A program made the translations under genes and the position numbers. A DNA stretch of 64,000 nucleotides from NCBI GenBank assembly GCA_030153485.1, contig JAGUQX010000007.1, positions 124,001 to 188,000 on the forward strand, written 5' to 3'. The stretch's first letter is position 1. The number at the start of each line of letters is the position of its first letter. Shown piece by piece: positions 37,314 to 46,732 of this stretch. This DNA is from Oscillospiraceae bacterium. GTDB lineage: Bacteria; Bacillota; Clostridia; Oscillospirales; Ruminococcaceae. The notes under the pieces were generated by a model. It saw nothing but the letters and a program-made list of their open reading frames with translations, was not told where the DNA came from and searched no databases.

Positions 37314-39269
37314 TTAATCGACAATAATTTCAGAATTAGAATTATCGATATCTAATAATGATTTTATAGAAAGACCTATTCTTTTTTTATCAAAATCAAC
37401 ATCAATAATCTTAACTTTAACCTGTTGTCCAACTTTAAGAACATCTTCTATTTTTTCTATTTTTTTATTATCTATTTCAGAAATATGAATAAGTCCATCA
37501 ATTCCAGGAATAATTTCAGCAAATGCACCAAATGTGGTTATAGAAACTATCGTAACATTTACTGGATTATCCATAGAACAAGTTTCTTTAAACATTATCC
37601 AAGGATTATCTTCATCTTTTTTATAACCTAAAGATATTTTTTTAGTTTCTCTATTTAATGATTTGATATAAACTTTTATAATATCATCCATTTTGACAAT
37701 TTCTGAAGGGTGTTTAATTTTTTTCCAAGAAAGATCTGTAATATGAACCATTCCATCAACTCCACCAATGTCTACAAAACAGCCATATGATGTAATTGAT
37801 TTAACAAATCCAGTATATTGATTTCCCTCTTCTATAGTTTCCCATATTTTTTCTTGATTTTTCAATCTTTCTTCTTGAAGAAGTATTCTTACAGATCCTA
37901 CAGCGCGATTTTTTTGCTTTTTAACTTCTATAATTTTAACTTTAACTTCTTTTTTTAAAAGAGTATTTAAGTCTTCAATTCTTCTATCAGAAACTTGAGA
38001 AGCAGGAATAAATATCTTTATATCTTTAACTAGAGCTAAAACTCCACCTCTAACAATATTTACAATAATAGCATCTAAAACTTCTTCATTTTCATACGCA
38101 GTACAAATAGCTTCAAAGTTCTTTTCTAGATTACATCTTTTTTTAGAAAGTGTAACTATTCCTTCTTGGTCATTTACCTTTATAACAATAACTTCAACTT
38201 CGCTTCCTGTTTGCAGAATATCTTCTGGTTTTAGATTTGGATCATCACTAAGCTCATGCATAGGAATAAAACCAGACTGTTTTCCACCTACATCAACTTG
38301 AACTTCATTTGGAAAAATAGATATAACAATCCCTTTAACCTTTTTACCAATATATAATTTTTCATCCATCGATTGTTCTAGAAGATCTGCAAAACTCATC
38401 TCATCTTCATGGATATTTAATTTATCACTCATGGTCTTCAAAACCTCCTCAATTATATAAGACGGTGTTGACGCTCCTGCTGTAACACCAATATTATCAT
38501 AGCCATCTAACAAAGAGAGATCTAAATCTTCTCTTGTTTCTATATGAATTGTTTTAGAATATCTAGAACAAACTTCTTCTAATTTTGCTGTATTAGAACT
38601 ATGATTACCCCCGATAACTATAACTATATCAGAGTTTTGAGCTATTTCTACAGCCTCAGATTGTCTTTCATCAGTCGCACTACATATTGTATCAAAAATT
38701 TCTATATTTGTATATACTTTTTTTGCTGTTTTGACACTTTGTTTCCATAATTTTATATTAAATGTCGTTTGTGAAATCATGATGCAACCATTTGTATTAA
38801 AACTATGCATATTTTCATTTATTATCTTTAACAAATCTTCTATAGTTTCAAATATATAAGATTCTGTTTGACAATGCCCAACAATTCCTTTAATTTCAGG
38901 ATGATCCCTATTTCCAGCTATAATAATTAATTTGCCCTTATTAGATTCTTTATAAACTATATTATGAATCTTTTTTACATATGGACAAGTTGCATCATTA
39001 TATTCTATTTTTTTATCTTTTAAATATTCATAAACATCTAAAGAAACTCCATGTGATCTAATTACAATAATATCTTCCTTTTTAAAGTTTTTTATATCAT
39101 CAATTATTTCTACCCCTTTTTTTTCAAGATTAGAAACAACCTGTTGATTATGTATTATTGGACCTAATGTTTTTACATTTGGATTTATATTGGATAATTC
39201 TTCAACCATTTTAACAGCTCGATCAACTCCAAAACAAAATCCTGCTGTTTTTGCTAATCTAATTTTCAA
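37314..39269 (-). CDS. ispH: Fusion of HMBPP reductase (IspH) and S1-domain RNA-binding protein
   Basis: 651 residues. Residues 1-280 are IspH, the last MEP-pathway enzyme, with the three cluster Cys at 12 (TAGFCFGVDRA), 95 (NDATCPYVKK) and 196 (DTICSATDERQ). From about 310 there are four S1 RNA-binding repeats (starts near 310, 393, 477, 562; for example SFADLLEQS, GFVKSITSYGCFVDIGGVDGMVH). The fusion is a known clostridial arrangement linking isoprenoid synthesis to an S1-like translation factor. TTG start with TTGGAGAGAT upstream. It follows cmk and plsC, matching the E. coli-type cmk-rpsA pairing. Confidence 0.94.
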   Translation of the reverse strand: MKIRLAKTAGFCFGVDRAVKMVEELSNINPNVKTLGPIIHNQQVVSNLEKKGVEIIDDIKNFKKEDIIVIRSHGVSLDVYEYLKDKKIEYNDATCPYVKKIHNIVYKESNKGKLIIIAGNRDHPEIKGIVGHCQTESYIFETIEDLLKIINENMHSFNTNGCIMISQTTFNIKLWKQSVKTAKKVYTNIEIFDTICSATDERQSEAVEIAQNSDIVIVIGGNHSSNTAKLEEVCSRYSKTIHIETREDLDLSLLDGYDNIGVTAGASTPSYIIEEVLKTMSDKLNIHEDEMSFADLLEQSMDEKLYIGKKVKGIVISIFPNEVQVDVGGKQSGFIPMHELSDDPNLKPEDILQTGSEVEVIVIKVNDQEGIVTLSKKRCNLEKNFEAICTAYENEEVLDAIIVNIVRGGVLALVKDIKIFIPASQVSDRRIEDLNTLLKKEVKVKIIEVKKQKNRAVGSVRILLQEERLKNQEKIWETIEEGNQYTGFVKSITSYGCFVDIGGVDGMVHITDLSWKKIKHPSEIVKMDDIIKVYIKSLNRETKKISLGYKKDEDNPWIMFKETCSMDNPVNVTIVSITTFGAFAEIIPGIDGLIHISEIDNKKIEKIEDVLKVGQQVKVKIIDVDFDKKRIGLSIKSLLDIDNSNSEIIVD

Positions 39270-39271
39270 AT

Positions 39272-39874
39272 CTATCTCTCCAACATATTTTTTATTTTTT
39301 CTTCAATTAATATATTTATTTTTTTTATATCTTTAGGAGAAAATTTATCTTTTGATTCTATATTTAATGACTTGAATTCAATAAGTTTATCAAAAGTAAT
39401 AGTTAATTTATCTCCAAATTTTGCATCTTTATGATATTTTAAACAAGCTGGTAAAATATCAGCACCAGCAAGTATAGTAATATACGAAGCTCCTGATTTA
39501 ATCTTTTTTAATTTTCCATCTTTTGATCTTGTTCCTTCTGGAAATAGAGCTAAAATTTTATTTTTATCTTCTAATATACTTAAAGATTTATCTATAGCAG
39601 ATGTATCACCTTTCCCTCTATTCACAGGAAAAGCACCTAGTTGTGTAAAAATAAAACTTTTAATAGGATTAGAAAATAATTCTTTCTTTGCCATAAAAAA
39701 TAATTGTTTTTTTATAACTTTTCCTAATAAAGGAGGATCACTATACGTTCTATGATTTGATACAAGAATATAATTTCCTTCTTTTGGTATATTTTCTAAA
39801 CCCTTATACTCAACTTTAAATTTAATATTTGCATATAAGCATGTAATTGCCTTGATTACACGATATATAATCAT
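39272..39874 (-). CDS. plsC: 1-acyl-sn-glycerol-3-phosphate acyltransferase
   Basis: Second acylation of phospholipid synthesis, yielding phosphatidic acid for CdsA. 200 residues, with the acyltransferase motifs SNHRTYSDP (HX4D) and FPEGTRSKDG and a hydrophobic N-terminus. AAAGGTAGGTTTTAAT precedes ATG. It lies 2 bp from both cmk and ispH-rpsA, the usual clostridial triplet. Confidence 0.93.
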   Translation of the reverse strand: MIIYRVIKAITCLYANIKFKVEYKGLENIPKEGNYILVSNHRTYSDPPLLGKVIKKQLFFMAKKELFSNPIKSFIFTQLGAFPVNRGKGDTSAIDKSLSILEDKNKILALFPEGTRSKDGKLKKIKSGASYITILAGADILPACLKYHKDAKFGDKLTITFDKLIEFKSLNIESKDKFSPKDIKKINILIEEKIKNMLER

Positions 39875-39875
39875 A

Positions 39876-40538
39876 TTAAAACCTACCTTTAATTATTAAT
39901 CCAACTTCATCTAATGTTTTTTCTAAAGAATATCCTGTTGTATCTATAATAATTGCATCTTGTGCAATTTTAAGAGGTGATATTTTTCTTGTAGAATCAT
40001 GATTATCTCTCTTTTCCATATCACGTTTAACATCTTCTAAATTTATATCCATTCCATTTTTCTTTAATTCTTTATACCGTCTATTTACTCTATCATCTAA
40101 ATTCGCTGTTAAAAATATTTTAAGATCTGCATTAGGTAGAATAATGGTGCCAATATCTCTACCATCCATAATAATATTATTTTTTTTACTTATATCAATC
40201 TGTTTTTTAAATAAATATTTTCTTACAGAATCAATAGCAGAAAATTTTGATGCAGCCATAGAAATTTCAGGTCTTCTTATATTATCACTTACATCTATAT
40301 CGTCTATATAGATTTTTTGGTTATCATCTATAAACTTTATCTCTATTTTTGTATCTTTTAAAATATTTTTTAATAAAATATCATCATTCAAATCAATATT
40401 CATATTTAATAATTTATAACTTATTGACCTATATAAAGCCCCTGTATCCAAATATATAAAACCAAGCTTTTTTGATAATATTTTAGCAATAGTGCTTTTA
40501 CCAGCACCAGAAGGACCATCAATAGCAATAGATTTCAT
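39876..40538 (-). CDS. cmk: Cytidylate kinase
   Basis: Phosphorylates CMP and dCMP. 220 residues with P-loop IDGPSGAGKSTIAK, LDTGALYRS, MDGRDIGTIILP and the RRYKEL lid. I choose ATG 40538, with AAGAAGGTG 6 bases upstream; in-frame GTG/TTG codons further up lie within that site. Confidence 0.95.
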   Translation of the reverse strand: MKSIAIDGPSGAGKSTIAKILSKKLGFIYLDTGALYRSISYKLLNMNIDLNDDILLKNILKDTKIEIKFIDDNQKIYIDDIDVSDNIRRPEISMAASKFSAIDSVRKYLFKKQIDISKKNNIIMDGRDIGTIILPNADLKIFLTANLDDRVNRRYKELKKNGMDINLEDVKRDMEKRDNHDSTRKISPLKIAQDAIIIDTTGYSLEKTLDEVGLIIKGRF

Positions 40539-40563
40539 AAACAACACCTTCTTTTATTTATTC

Positions 40564-41793
40564 TTACATAATATTATTTCCAGCAGAATATCCTGTAGAA
40601 AATGCTATTTGTAAATTATATCCACCTGTATAAGCTGTAATATCTAAAATTTCACCACAAAAATAAAGACCTTTCTCTAACTTAGATTCCATAGTTTTAG
40701 GATTTATCTGAGATATATCAACACCACCAGATGTAATAATAGCTTCATCTATAGGTCTAAGACATTTTATGGATAAACTTAAATGTTTAATATTAAGTAT
40801 TAATCTATCTCTATCTTCTTTACTTATAATATTAGATTTTTTATCATATGGTATATTCGATAATTCTAATATTATAGGCAATAATTTTTTTGGTAATAAT
40901 TTTTCTAAAGAGTTTATAATATCTTTATTTATTCCCAATTTCAAATCTTTTATAATACGTTTATCTAATTGTTCGTCAGTTATACCAGGTTTAATATCCA
41001 AAATTAGATAAAATTCATCCCCTTTATTAATATGTAAACTAGATGATAAAACTAAAGGTCCAGATACACCAAAATGTGTAAAAACCATCTCTCCTAAATT
41101 TTCATATATAATTTTTTTAGAATTTTTTCTATATAATTTTAAAACTATATTTTTTAAAGATAATCCTTGTAGGTCTTTGCAGATAGTCTCAATTATTTCT
41201 AATCCAACTAAAGATGGAGAAACTGGAATTATAGTATGTCCAAATTTTTCTGCAAGATTATACCCTTTGCCTGTACTTCCTGTTTTTGGGTATGACATTC
41301 CACCAGTAGATAGTATTACATTTTTGGCTAAAACTACTTCATTTTTATAAGAACCAATATTAAAAATGTTATCAATTTTTTTTATAGATTTAACATTAAA
41401 TTCATAACTTTTAATACCGATTGAAACACTATAATTTATTAAAGTATTTACAACATCAATAGATTTATCAGAAATTGGAAAAACCCTATTACCTCTTTCC
41501 GTTTTTAAGTCAAGTCCAAGATTATTCATAAAAGACATGACGTCTGATGGAGAAAAAGTAGAAAGTGAACTATACATAAATTTAGAATTATAAGGAATGT
41601 TGTTCATAATATTTTCTTTATCAGAATTATTAGTTACATTACATCTACCCTTACCTGTGATTAAAAGCTTTCTACACATTTTTTTATTTTTTTCTAAAAT
41701 AACAACAGTGTTCCCTTTTAAACAAGCTTGTATACCAGCCATAATACCAGCAGGACCACCGCCAACAATAACAACATCTATAACACTATTCAT
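40564..41793 (-). CDS. NAD(P)/FAD-dependent oxidoreductase of the HI0933/BaiN family
   Basis: Flavoprotein of unknown physiological substrate. Relatives include BaiN-type reductases. 409 residues: an FAD dinucleotide-binding N-terminus (VVIVGGGPAGIMAGI), KLLITGKGRCNVTN, the LSTGGMSYPKTGSTG segment and the C-terminal ITSGGVDISQINPKTMES and GYNLQIAFSTGY, all typical of the family. I start at ATG 41793, set by GAGGATAATT. The ATG overlaps the end of the regulator gene, so the two are coupled. This gene, cmk, plsC and ispH-rpsA form the usual clostridial string. Confidence 0.88.
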   Translation of the reverse strand: MNSVIDVVIVGGGPAGIMAGIQACLKGNTVVILEKNKKMCRKLLITGKGRCNVTNNSDKENIMNNIPYNSKFMYSSLSTFSPSDVMSFMNNLGLDLKTERGNRVFPISDKSIDVVNTLINYSVSIGIKSYEFNVKSIKKIDNIFNIGSYKNEVVLAKNVILSTGGMSYPKTGSTGKGYNLAEKFGHTIIPVSPSLVGLEIIETICKDLQGLSLKNIVLKLYRKNSKKIIYENLGEMVFTHFGVSGPLVLSSSLHINKGDEFYLILDIKPGITDEQLDKRIIKDLKLGINKDIINSLEKLLPKKLLPIILELSNIPYDKKSNIISKEDRDRLILNIKHLSLSIKCLRPIDEAIITSGGVDISQINPKTMESKLEKGLYFCGEILDITAYTGGYNLQIAFSTGYSAGNNIM

Positions 41794-42664
41794 CAAAATT
41801 ATCCTCAAAACTTTTATAAAAATAATATTTATTTAAAACATTTTCTAAATCATCAAAATTTTCTTTAAGATTTTTATCTTTTTTAATACTGATATGTATT
41901 ATAAGTGCATTTATAATACTAAGGGGAGCAACAAGGCTATCTACAAAAGACGTCATCTCGCTCTTGGCAAATAGAGTGATATCAGCTATAGAATATAATG
42001 GAGAATTTTGATTATCTGTAATAGCTATCGTTTTGGCTCCATTATCTCTTGCGTACAAAAATGCACGTACGGTTTGCTTAGAATATCTAGGAAATGTAAA
42101 GCCTACTAAAACATCTTCTTTTTTAATTTTTACAATATCATTAAACATTCCACTATCATTAAAACAAAAAACTTGTTGGACGTTATTAAATATTAAATTA
42201 AAATAAAAATATAAAAAATTAGATAACATAAAAGTACTACCAGTTCCTATTATATATATTTTATTAGCTTTTATAATTATATCAGAACATTCTAGAAATT
42301 TTTCTTTAGAAACTAAGGATAATGTTGTTTTTATTTTTTCAATATCCATATTAAGAATTTTATCCAAAATATTATCATCTTCTCCATATTGTTCTTTAGC
42401 AGAAGATATTCTTTGAGTAACTGTTAATTTATTCTTAGTCTCATTTTTTATATTTTTTTGAAAATCTGGATATCCATCAAAACCAATCTCCATAGCAAAT
42501 CTAACAACCGTAGATTCGCTAACTCCAACTTTATACGCTATTTTTCCAGCGGTCATATAAACAACTTTATCATAATTATTTGCTATAAAACTTGCAACTC
42601 TTTTTTGACTTTTGGAAAATTTATCCATATTCCCTCTTATAGAACTAATTATATCATCTGACAA
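41786..42664 (-). CDS. RpiR/MurR-type transcriptional regulator
   Basis: 292 residues: an N-terminal HTH_6 domain (KVGVSESTVVRFAMEIGFDGYPDFQ) and a C-terminal SIS sugar-phosphate-binding domain (IYIIGTGSTFMLSNF, KEDVLVGFTFPRYSKQTV, GAKTIAITDNQNSPLYSIAD). Such regulators sense phosphosugars, often from the cell wall or amino sugars. The ligand here is unknown and no sugar operon adjoins. TTG start with AAGGAG upstream. First gene of the leftward operon. Confidence 0.9.
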   Translation of the reverse strand: MSDDIISSIRGNMDKFSKSQKRVASFIANNYDKVVYMTAGKIAYKVGVSESTVVRFAMEIGFDGYPDFQKNIKNETKNKLTVTQRISSAKEQYGEDDNILDKILNMDIEKIKTTLSLVSKEKFLECSDIIIKANKIYIIGTGSTFMLSNFLYFYFNLIFNNVQQVFCFNDSGMFNDIVKIKKEDVLVGFTFPRYSKQTVRAFLYARDNGAKTIAITDNQNSPLYSIADITLFAKSEMTSFVDSLVAPLSIINALIIHISIKKDKNLKENFDDLENVLNKYYFYKSFEDNFDE

Positions 42665-42779
42665 TAGTTAATACTCCTTTTATAATATACTATTTAAACA
42701 ATTTTATATGCTTTTTTGTATAAAATCAATACTAAATATTTTTATAATAAATTATATATGATATTTTTATATATACCTA

Positions 42780-42808
42780 TTGATTTTTAATATATATCTA
42801 TGTATAAT
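42780..42808 (+). promoter_or_regulatory. Promoter of tRNA-Leu
   Basis: TTGATT (42780-42785), 17-bp spacer, TATAAT (42803-42808), 19 bp ahead of the mature tRNA. Confidence 0.65.
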
Positions 42809-42827
42809 AATTAAAGATTTAGAATAT

Positions 42828-42911
42828 GCAGATGTGGTGGAATGGCAGACACGATGGACTCAAAATCCATTGTAGAAATACGTGTGGGTTCAAGTCCCAT
42901 CATCTGCACCA
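42828..42911 (+). tRNA. tRNA-Leu (anticodon CAA), CCA encoded
   Basis: 84 nt including CCA. The 7-bp acceptor stem (GCAGATG with CATCTGC), anticodon loop CTCAAAA giving CAA, a long variable arm of class II type and a TTCAAGT T-loop are visible. It reads UUG codons. An independent single-gene unit with its own promoter and terminator. Confidence 0.95.
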
Positions 42912-42926
42912 ATAGATATATTCTAA

Positions 42927-42962
42927 GAAAAACAACCAAAGTTTTATCTTTGGTTGTTTTTT
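42927..42962. terminator. Terminator shared by tRNA-Leu and the SEC-C gene
   Basis: Perfect 14-bp stem (42928-42941 with 42948-42961) with a T-tract. The SEC-C stop codon lies at its right edge, so it can serve both strands. Confidence 0.85.
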
Positions 42963-43674
42963 AACCGCAACATTTTTTATATTTTTTTCCACTTCCACAC
43001 AAACAAGGATCATTTCTTCCAATTTTAACATCTTTAACATATGATTTTTCCATAAGATGATGAAATTGACTTTCTTTATTTTTTTCACCAGAATGAACAT
43101 CATTTGATGTATATCCTCTATTTATCCATTTTCTAGAATGATTGCATATAGCTATAAGATATTTATTAATAATAGCTATATGTTTTGGATTATTTGGTAT
43201 GATGAATGATTTGTTAAAAATTTTTATCATTTTATCTATATTATTTTCTTTTCTAGCAATATTCGTAATTAATAATAAAAATTCATTTATATAATCATCT
43301 TTTTTATTAACAATACTTTTTATATATTTTTCTAAACCAACCACATATTCATTAGTTTCAATATAACAAATATTTGAATAATTTTCTATATCTTTTTTAT
43401 CTAATATATAATAGGGTTTATTGCTTATTAAATTTAGAAAATTAGAGAAATCATCTTTATCATTATAAATAATTTTATCTACAATAAATTTATCCTCTAA
43501 TATAAAATCAGACTGTTTATGAACTATATCTGAGATATCTTTAATAATATTTAAATTAGAACTTTTTTCAATATTAAAAATTCTATAATATTGAGTTTCA
43601 AGAAAGTCAAAATCTATATAACCATATAGATTTATCATACCAGTTATATAATTAATAAGATTAATAGTTATCAC
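42961..43674 (-). CDS. SEC-C zinc-motif protein
   Basis: About 237 residues. Most of the protein is an unrecognised, probably helical domain with little similarity I can name. The last 20 residues are a SEC-C motif ([18 protein letters not shown]), the zinc-binding tail of SecA that in stand-alone proteins often targets them to ribosomes or SecB-like partners. The start is uncertain: GTG 43674 sits inside the ribosome binding site AAAAGGGTG, an ATT three codons later would be well spaced, and the first ATG is at 43641. An orphan gene between the tRNA and a divergent SDR. Confidence 0.75.
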   Translation of the reverse strand: MITINLINYITGMINLYGYIDFDFLETQYYRIFNIEKSSNLNIIKDISDIVHKQSDFILEDKFIVDKIIYNDKDDFSNFLNLISNKPYYILDKKDIENYSNICYIETNEYVVGLEKYIKSIVNKKDDYINEFLLLITNIARKENNIDKMIKIFNKSFIIPNNPKHIAIINKYLIAICNHSRKWINRGYTSNDVHSGEKNKESQFHHLMEKSYVKDVKIGRNDPCLCGSGKKYKKCCG

Positions 43675-43770
43675 CCTTTTATTGAATTAATAATAATAAT
43701 ACTATATATTATTATTATTATAATTACAATAATTTTTTTTAATAAATTTATAAAGATAGGAATATTATTA

Positions 43771-44505
43771 ATGAAGAAAACAGTTTTAATATCTGGAGGA
43801 GCAAGTGGTATAGGAAAAGAACTTACTTTAGAATTTTCAAAAAATAAATATAATATAATTGTACTCTACAATAAATCTATCCAAAATTTAGATTTAATAG
43901 AAAAAGAATGCAGATCTAATGAGTCAGAAATAATATTTATAAAATGTTGTTTATCAAATATTCAGCAGATAGAACAAGCAGTTACCCAATCTTTAAAAAA
44001 ATTTAAAAATATAGATGTTTTAATAAACAACGCAGGTATCTCTAAAATTGGCTTAATTACAGATCATTCTTTAAATGATATAGATGAAATTATAAATGTA
44101 AATCTTAAAGGATCTATAATCTTAACACAATATATTTTAAAAAATATGATAAAAAATAAATCTGGAAATATAATAAACATATCATCTATATGGGGAATAA
44201 CAGGATCATCTTGTGAAGTTTTATATTCGACAACTAAAGCAGGCATAATAGGATTTACAAAAGCTTTAGCAAAAGAGGTTGGTCCATCAAACATACGTGT
44301 TAATTGTATAGCACCAGGATATATAAATACAGAGATGAATAAAGAAATAGAATATCAAACTATGGAGGATTTTAAAAAAAATACTCCATTAGGAGTTATA
44401 GGTCATCCAGAAGATATATCCAATTTAGCGATATTTTTAGCATCCACAAAATCAAAATTTATAACTGGACAAATAATAAGCCCAAATGGAGGATTTTTAA
44501 TATAG
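43771..44505 (+). CDS. Short-chain dehydrogenase/reductase (FabG-like)
   Basis: 244 residues of classical SDR type: nucleotide loop GGASGIGKEL at about 8-17, NNAG (DVLINNAGISK), catalytic Ser in NISSIWG, and YSTTK with catalytic Tyr and Lys, then IAPGYINTEM. The sequence is close to 3-oxoacyl-ACP reductases, but no fatty-acid genes adjoin. It is best called an SDR, with a role in fatty-acid or sugar metabolism left open. GATAGGAAT lies upstream of ATG. Confidence 0.85.
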   Translation: MKKTVLISGGASGIGKELTLEFSKNKYNIIVLYNKSIQNLDLIEKECRSNESEIIFIKCCLSNIQQIEQAVTQSLKKFKNIDVLINNAGISKIGLITDHSLNDIDEIINVNLKGSIILTQYILKNMIKNKSGNIINISSIWGITGSSCEVLYSTTKAGIIGFTKALAKEVGPSNIRVNCIAPGYINTEMNKEIEYQTMEDFKKNTPLGVIGHPEDISNLAIFLASTKSKFITGQIISPNGGFLI

Positions 44506-44506
44506 A

Positions 44507-45088
44507 TTAACTATCTATTATTTTTGATGAAACAACTTTTGTGTATTTAGAAGTTCTGGAAGTTAATTTATACAGATCCTCTAATTTTGCAGATAATTTA
44601 TTTTTACGCTTTTCTAAAGATAAAATTTCAATTTCTAAAGTTGACGCCCCTTTAGTCCGAAAACACCCAGAAGATGCAACTTTATTTTTTTTAAGTTTCA
44701 GTGTTCCTATTCTAGAACATATAGATATATATTCATCTCTAAGATTATTATTTTTTAAATATTGTTTTGCATATGAATTAGGAGAATTTGTTACTAATAT
44801 TTTTCTAATTAAAGGAAGGGCATTAATATCTTCTTCTCTATTTAAAACACTATCTTCTTTAATAATATTTTTTTTATCATGAGTCATATTTTTTGTATTC
44901 AAATTATTTTTTTTGTCAGAATTATCAATAATAATAGAATTTTCAACTACATTGGTAGCGTCTTTTTTTTCTAAATTGTTAATATAACTAATTTCTTTTT
45001 CATTTGTAGCTATTATATTAGTTTTATCATCAGATAGATTCTGTGACACTGCTTTGATGTTTCCAAAAAAATTCAACATTTTTTTCAT
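44507..45088 (-). CDS. Unknown protein with disordered N-half and basic helical C-terminus
   Basis: About 193 residues from ATG 45088. An ATG at 45100 directly abuts GGAG and is less likely, although the 12-base spacing to the chosen ATG is long. A short amphipathic start (MKKMLNFFGNIK) is followed by an Asn/Asp/Lys-rich low-complexity region to about residue 95. The C-terminal part is helical and basic (ISICSRIGTLKLKKNK, then EIEILSLEKRKNKLSAKLEDLY, a likely coiled coil). No signal peptide. I recognise no family. The upstream region holds four phased TTACA repeats. Confidence 0.6.
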   Translation of the reverse strand: MKKMLNFFGNIKAVSQNLSDDKTNIIATNEKEISYINNLEKKDATNVVENSIIIDNSDKKNNLNTKNMTHDKKNIIKEDSVLNREEDINALPLIRKILVTNSPNSYAKQYLKNNNLRDEYISICSRIGTLKLKKNKVASSGCFRTKGASTLEIEILSLEKRKNKLSAKLEDLYKLTSRTSKYTKVVSSKIIDS

Positions 45089-45211
45089 AGCTAAACTCAT
45101 CTCCTAACCTTATTATATATCATAAATCTTTATAAAATATACTATGTAATAAATGTATAATAACAAAATATAAAATAAAAATTTATATAGTAACGTAGAA
45201 TCCTAATATAA

Positions 45212-45249
45212 TGTAATAAGATGTAATTAACTTTGTAATTTTTATGTAA
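45212..45249. repeat. Four TGTAA/TTACA direct repeats at one-helical-turn spacing
   Basis: TGTAA occurs at 45212, 45222, 45234 and 45245 (steps of 10, 12 and 11 bp). On the - strand these are TTACA direct repeats 110-160 bp upstream of the 45088 gene. The arrangement is like the TT-ACA tandem sites of PhoP/PhoB-type response regulators. A fifth copy lies at 45145. Confidence 0.55.
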
Positions 45250-45250
45250 T

Positions 45251-45292
45251 AAAATATAAAAGCATAGTTAAAATACTATGCTTTTATATTTT
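45251..45292 (-). terminator. Terminator of the 45293 gene
   Basis: Perfect 17-bp stem (45251-45267 with 45276-45292) directly after the stop codon, with a U-rich 3' arm. Confidence 0.8.
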
Positions 45293-45850
45293 TTAATTTT
45301 CTAATAAAGATTTATTGAATAATAATGATCCATCAATATTTAGACCAGAATAATTTTTATCTGTAACTAAAAATTCTTGTAAACCAGCTAAACTATTTTT
45401 AATATAAATAGTTTGATTTTGTTTACTCATATTAATAGATATAACATCAAGATATACATTGTGAATATTGTCACTAGATATCTGCTTTATAAATATAGTG
45501 TATGGTTTTTCTATTGTACCAAAAGGAATATAATTAAATAAACCAACACCAAATTCATTAATGTGAATGGGATCCCCGTATGTTTCTGTCCCATCTTTAC
45601 TGCATCTTATAAATTTTCCGTCTATTATAGGAGAACCTATTTCTAAACCAGTTTCATTTACATTTACAGTTAGACTACCTATGGCAGAGATTGTAAATGT
45701 TTCTGTTTTAGATTCTAAATTGGCTAAAAAAGTTTTAGGAGATAAACTTTTTGAATCATATCCAAAAACCTCTGCTGACACATCATAATTACCAGCAGGT
45801 AATCGTTGACTTCCCGACCCATTAGAAATATTCACTTTATAATTGGACAT
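45293..45850 (-). CDS. Unknown beta-rich protein
   Basis: 185 residues with no signal peptide or membrane segment. It opens MSNYKVNISNGSGSQRLPAG and is built of short beta-strand-like stretches with many Gly/Asn/Thr, including TISAIGSLTVNVNETG and IPFGTIEKPYTIFIKQIS. This resembles carboxypeptidase-regulatory or prealbumin-like beta sandwiches seen in surface or phage-tail proteins, but I cannot assign a family. A good ribosome binding site (GAGGAGTTATGATTTT) precedes ATG, and it has its own terminator, so it is a real single-gene unit. Confidence 0.7.
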   Translation of the reverse strand: MSNYKVNISNGSGSQRLPAGNYDVSAEVFGYDSKSLSPKTFLANLESKTETFTISAIGSLTVNVNETGLEIGSPIIDGKFIRCSKDGTETYGDPIHINEFGVGLFNYIPFGTIEKPYTIFIKQISSDNIHNVYLDVISINMSKQNQTIYIKNSLAGLQEFLVTDKNYSGLNIDGSLLFNKSLLEN

Positions 45851-45978
45851 AAAATCATAACTCCTCTATCAATAAAATTTAGAGTATTTTTTATTAAATA
45901 TTATTTAATAAAAAAGCCAACCTATATAGGATATGCAGAAGACATAATATCTGGTACATAGCTATTTTGATTTAAATA

Positions 45979-46022
45979 TAATGGAAGTTTAATAGCTATA
46001 CACAACTATTAAACTTCCATTA
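45979..46022 (-). terminator. Terminator of thiN
   Basis: Perfect 17-bp stem (45979-45995 with 46006-46022) that includes the thiN stop codon. The following U-tract is short. Confidence 0.7.
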
Positions 46023-46615
46023 TTAACAGATATATATGAGTTCTCTCCTATAAATTTATTACTTATCCCTATAGGATTCAAACAGCTCATATAGCCGTTA
46101 AGCATTTTATATTCTAATCCAACTATATTAACACCAGCTGCATTACTACTAATACAAAATATTGATATATCTCCAACCATAGATTTATCAAACTTTATTT
46201 TATCATTTGTAATGCAAGTTATAATTTCTTGTTTTCCAAATATAGAAACCTTTTTACCTATAGAAGAAATAAAATTTGCTATTTGTAAATTACCAATTGT
46301 ATGATCCATCCGCTTTCCAAGAGCTCCATAGATATGAAAAATATCATATCCCATAGAAAGTCCTTTTTGTACAGCAAGCATTAGATCTGTTTCATCCTTT
46401 TTTACAGGATATATACTTGTTTTAATATTATCATCAAATTTATACGATATAGAGTCGAAATCTCCAACTATAAAATCAACTTGTATATTATTTTCTTTTA
46501 AATAATCATACCCTCCGTCAGCAGCTATAACTATGTCATCACTATCTAATTTTAAATTATAACAATGAACATCACCTGCACCAAATATGACGCATTTTTT
46601 TTTATTTTTTTTCAT
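45989..46615 (-). CDS. thiN: Thiamine pyrophosphokinase
   Basis: Transfers pyrophosphate from ATP to thiamine. 208 residues, with CVIFGAGD, the substrate and metal region VIAADGGYDYLKENN, VDFIVGDFDSI, KKDETDLMLAVQKG, and the GALGKRMDHTIGNLQ motif. AGAGGTAAT precedes ATG. In Bacillus thiN sits next to rsgA/spoVM; here it has moved about 26 kb away and stands alone. Confidence 0.93.
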   Translation of the reverse strand: MKKNKKKCVIFGAGDVHCYNLKLDSDDIVIAADGGYDYLKENNIQVDFIVGDFDSISYKFDDNIKTSIYPVKKDETDLMLAVQKGLSMGYDIFHIYGALGKRMDHTIGNLQIANFISSIGKKVSIFGKQEIITCITNDKIKFDKSMVGDISIFCISSNAAGVNIVGLEYKMLNGYMSCLNPIGISNKFIGENSYISVNNGSLIVVYSY

Positions 46616-46732
46616 ATTACCTCTTTAATTAAGAATAAGTTAAAAAGATATTATATTTAAAAGCATAAAATGTAATATTAATAAATATAATATTAATAAA
46701 TAATAAATTTAATTTAGAATAAAGGTGAAAAT

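Noticed and set aside
44507..45100. ATG at 45100 as start of the orphan gene
   Set aside because: It directly abuts GGAG with no spacer; ATG 45088 is preferred, though its spacing is long.
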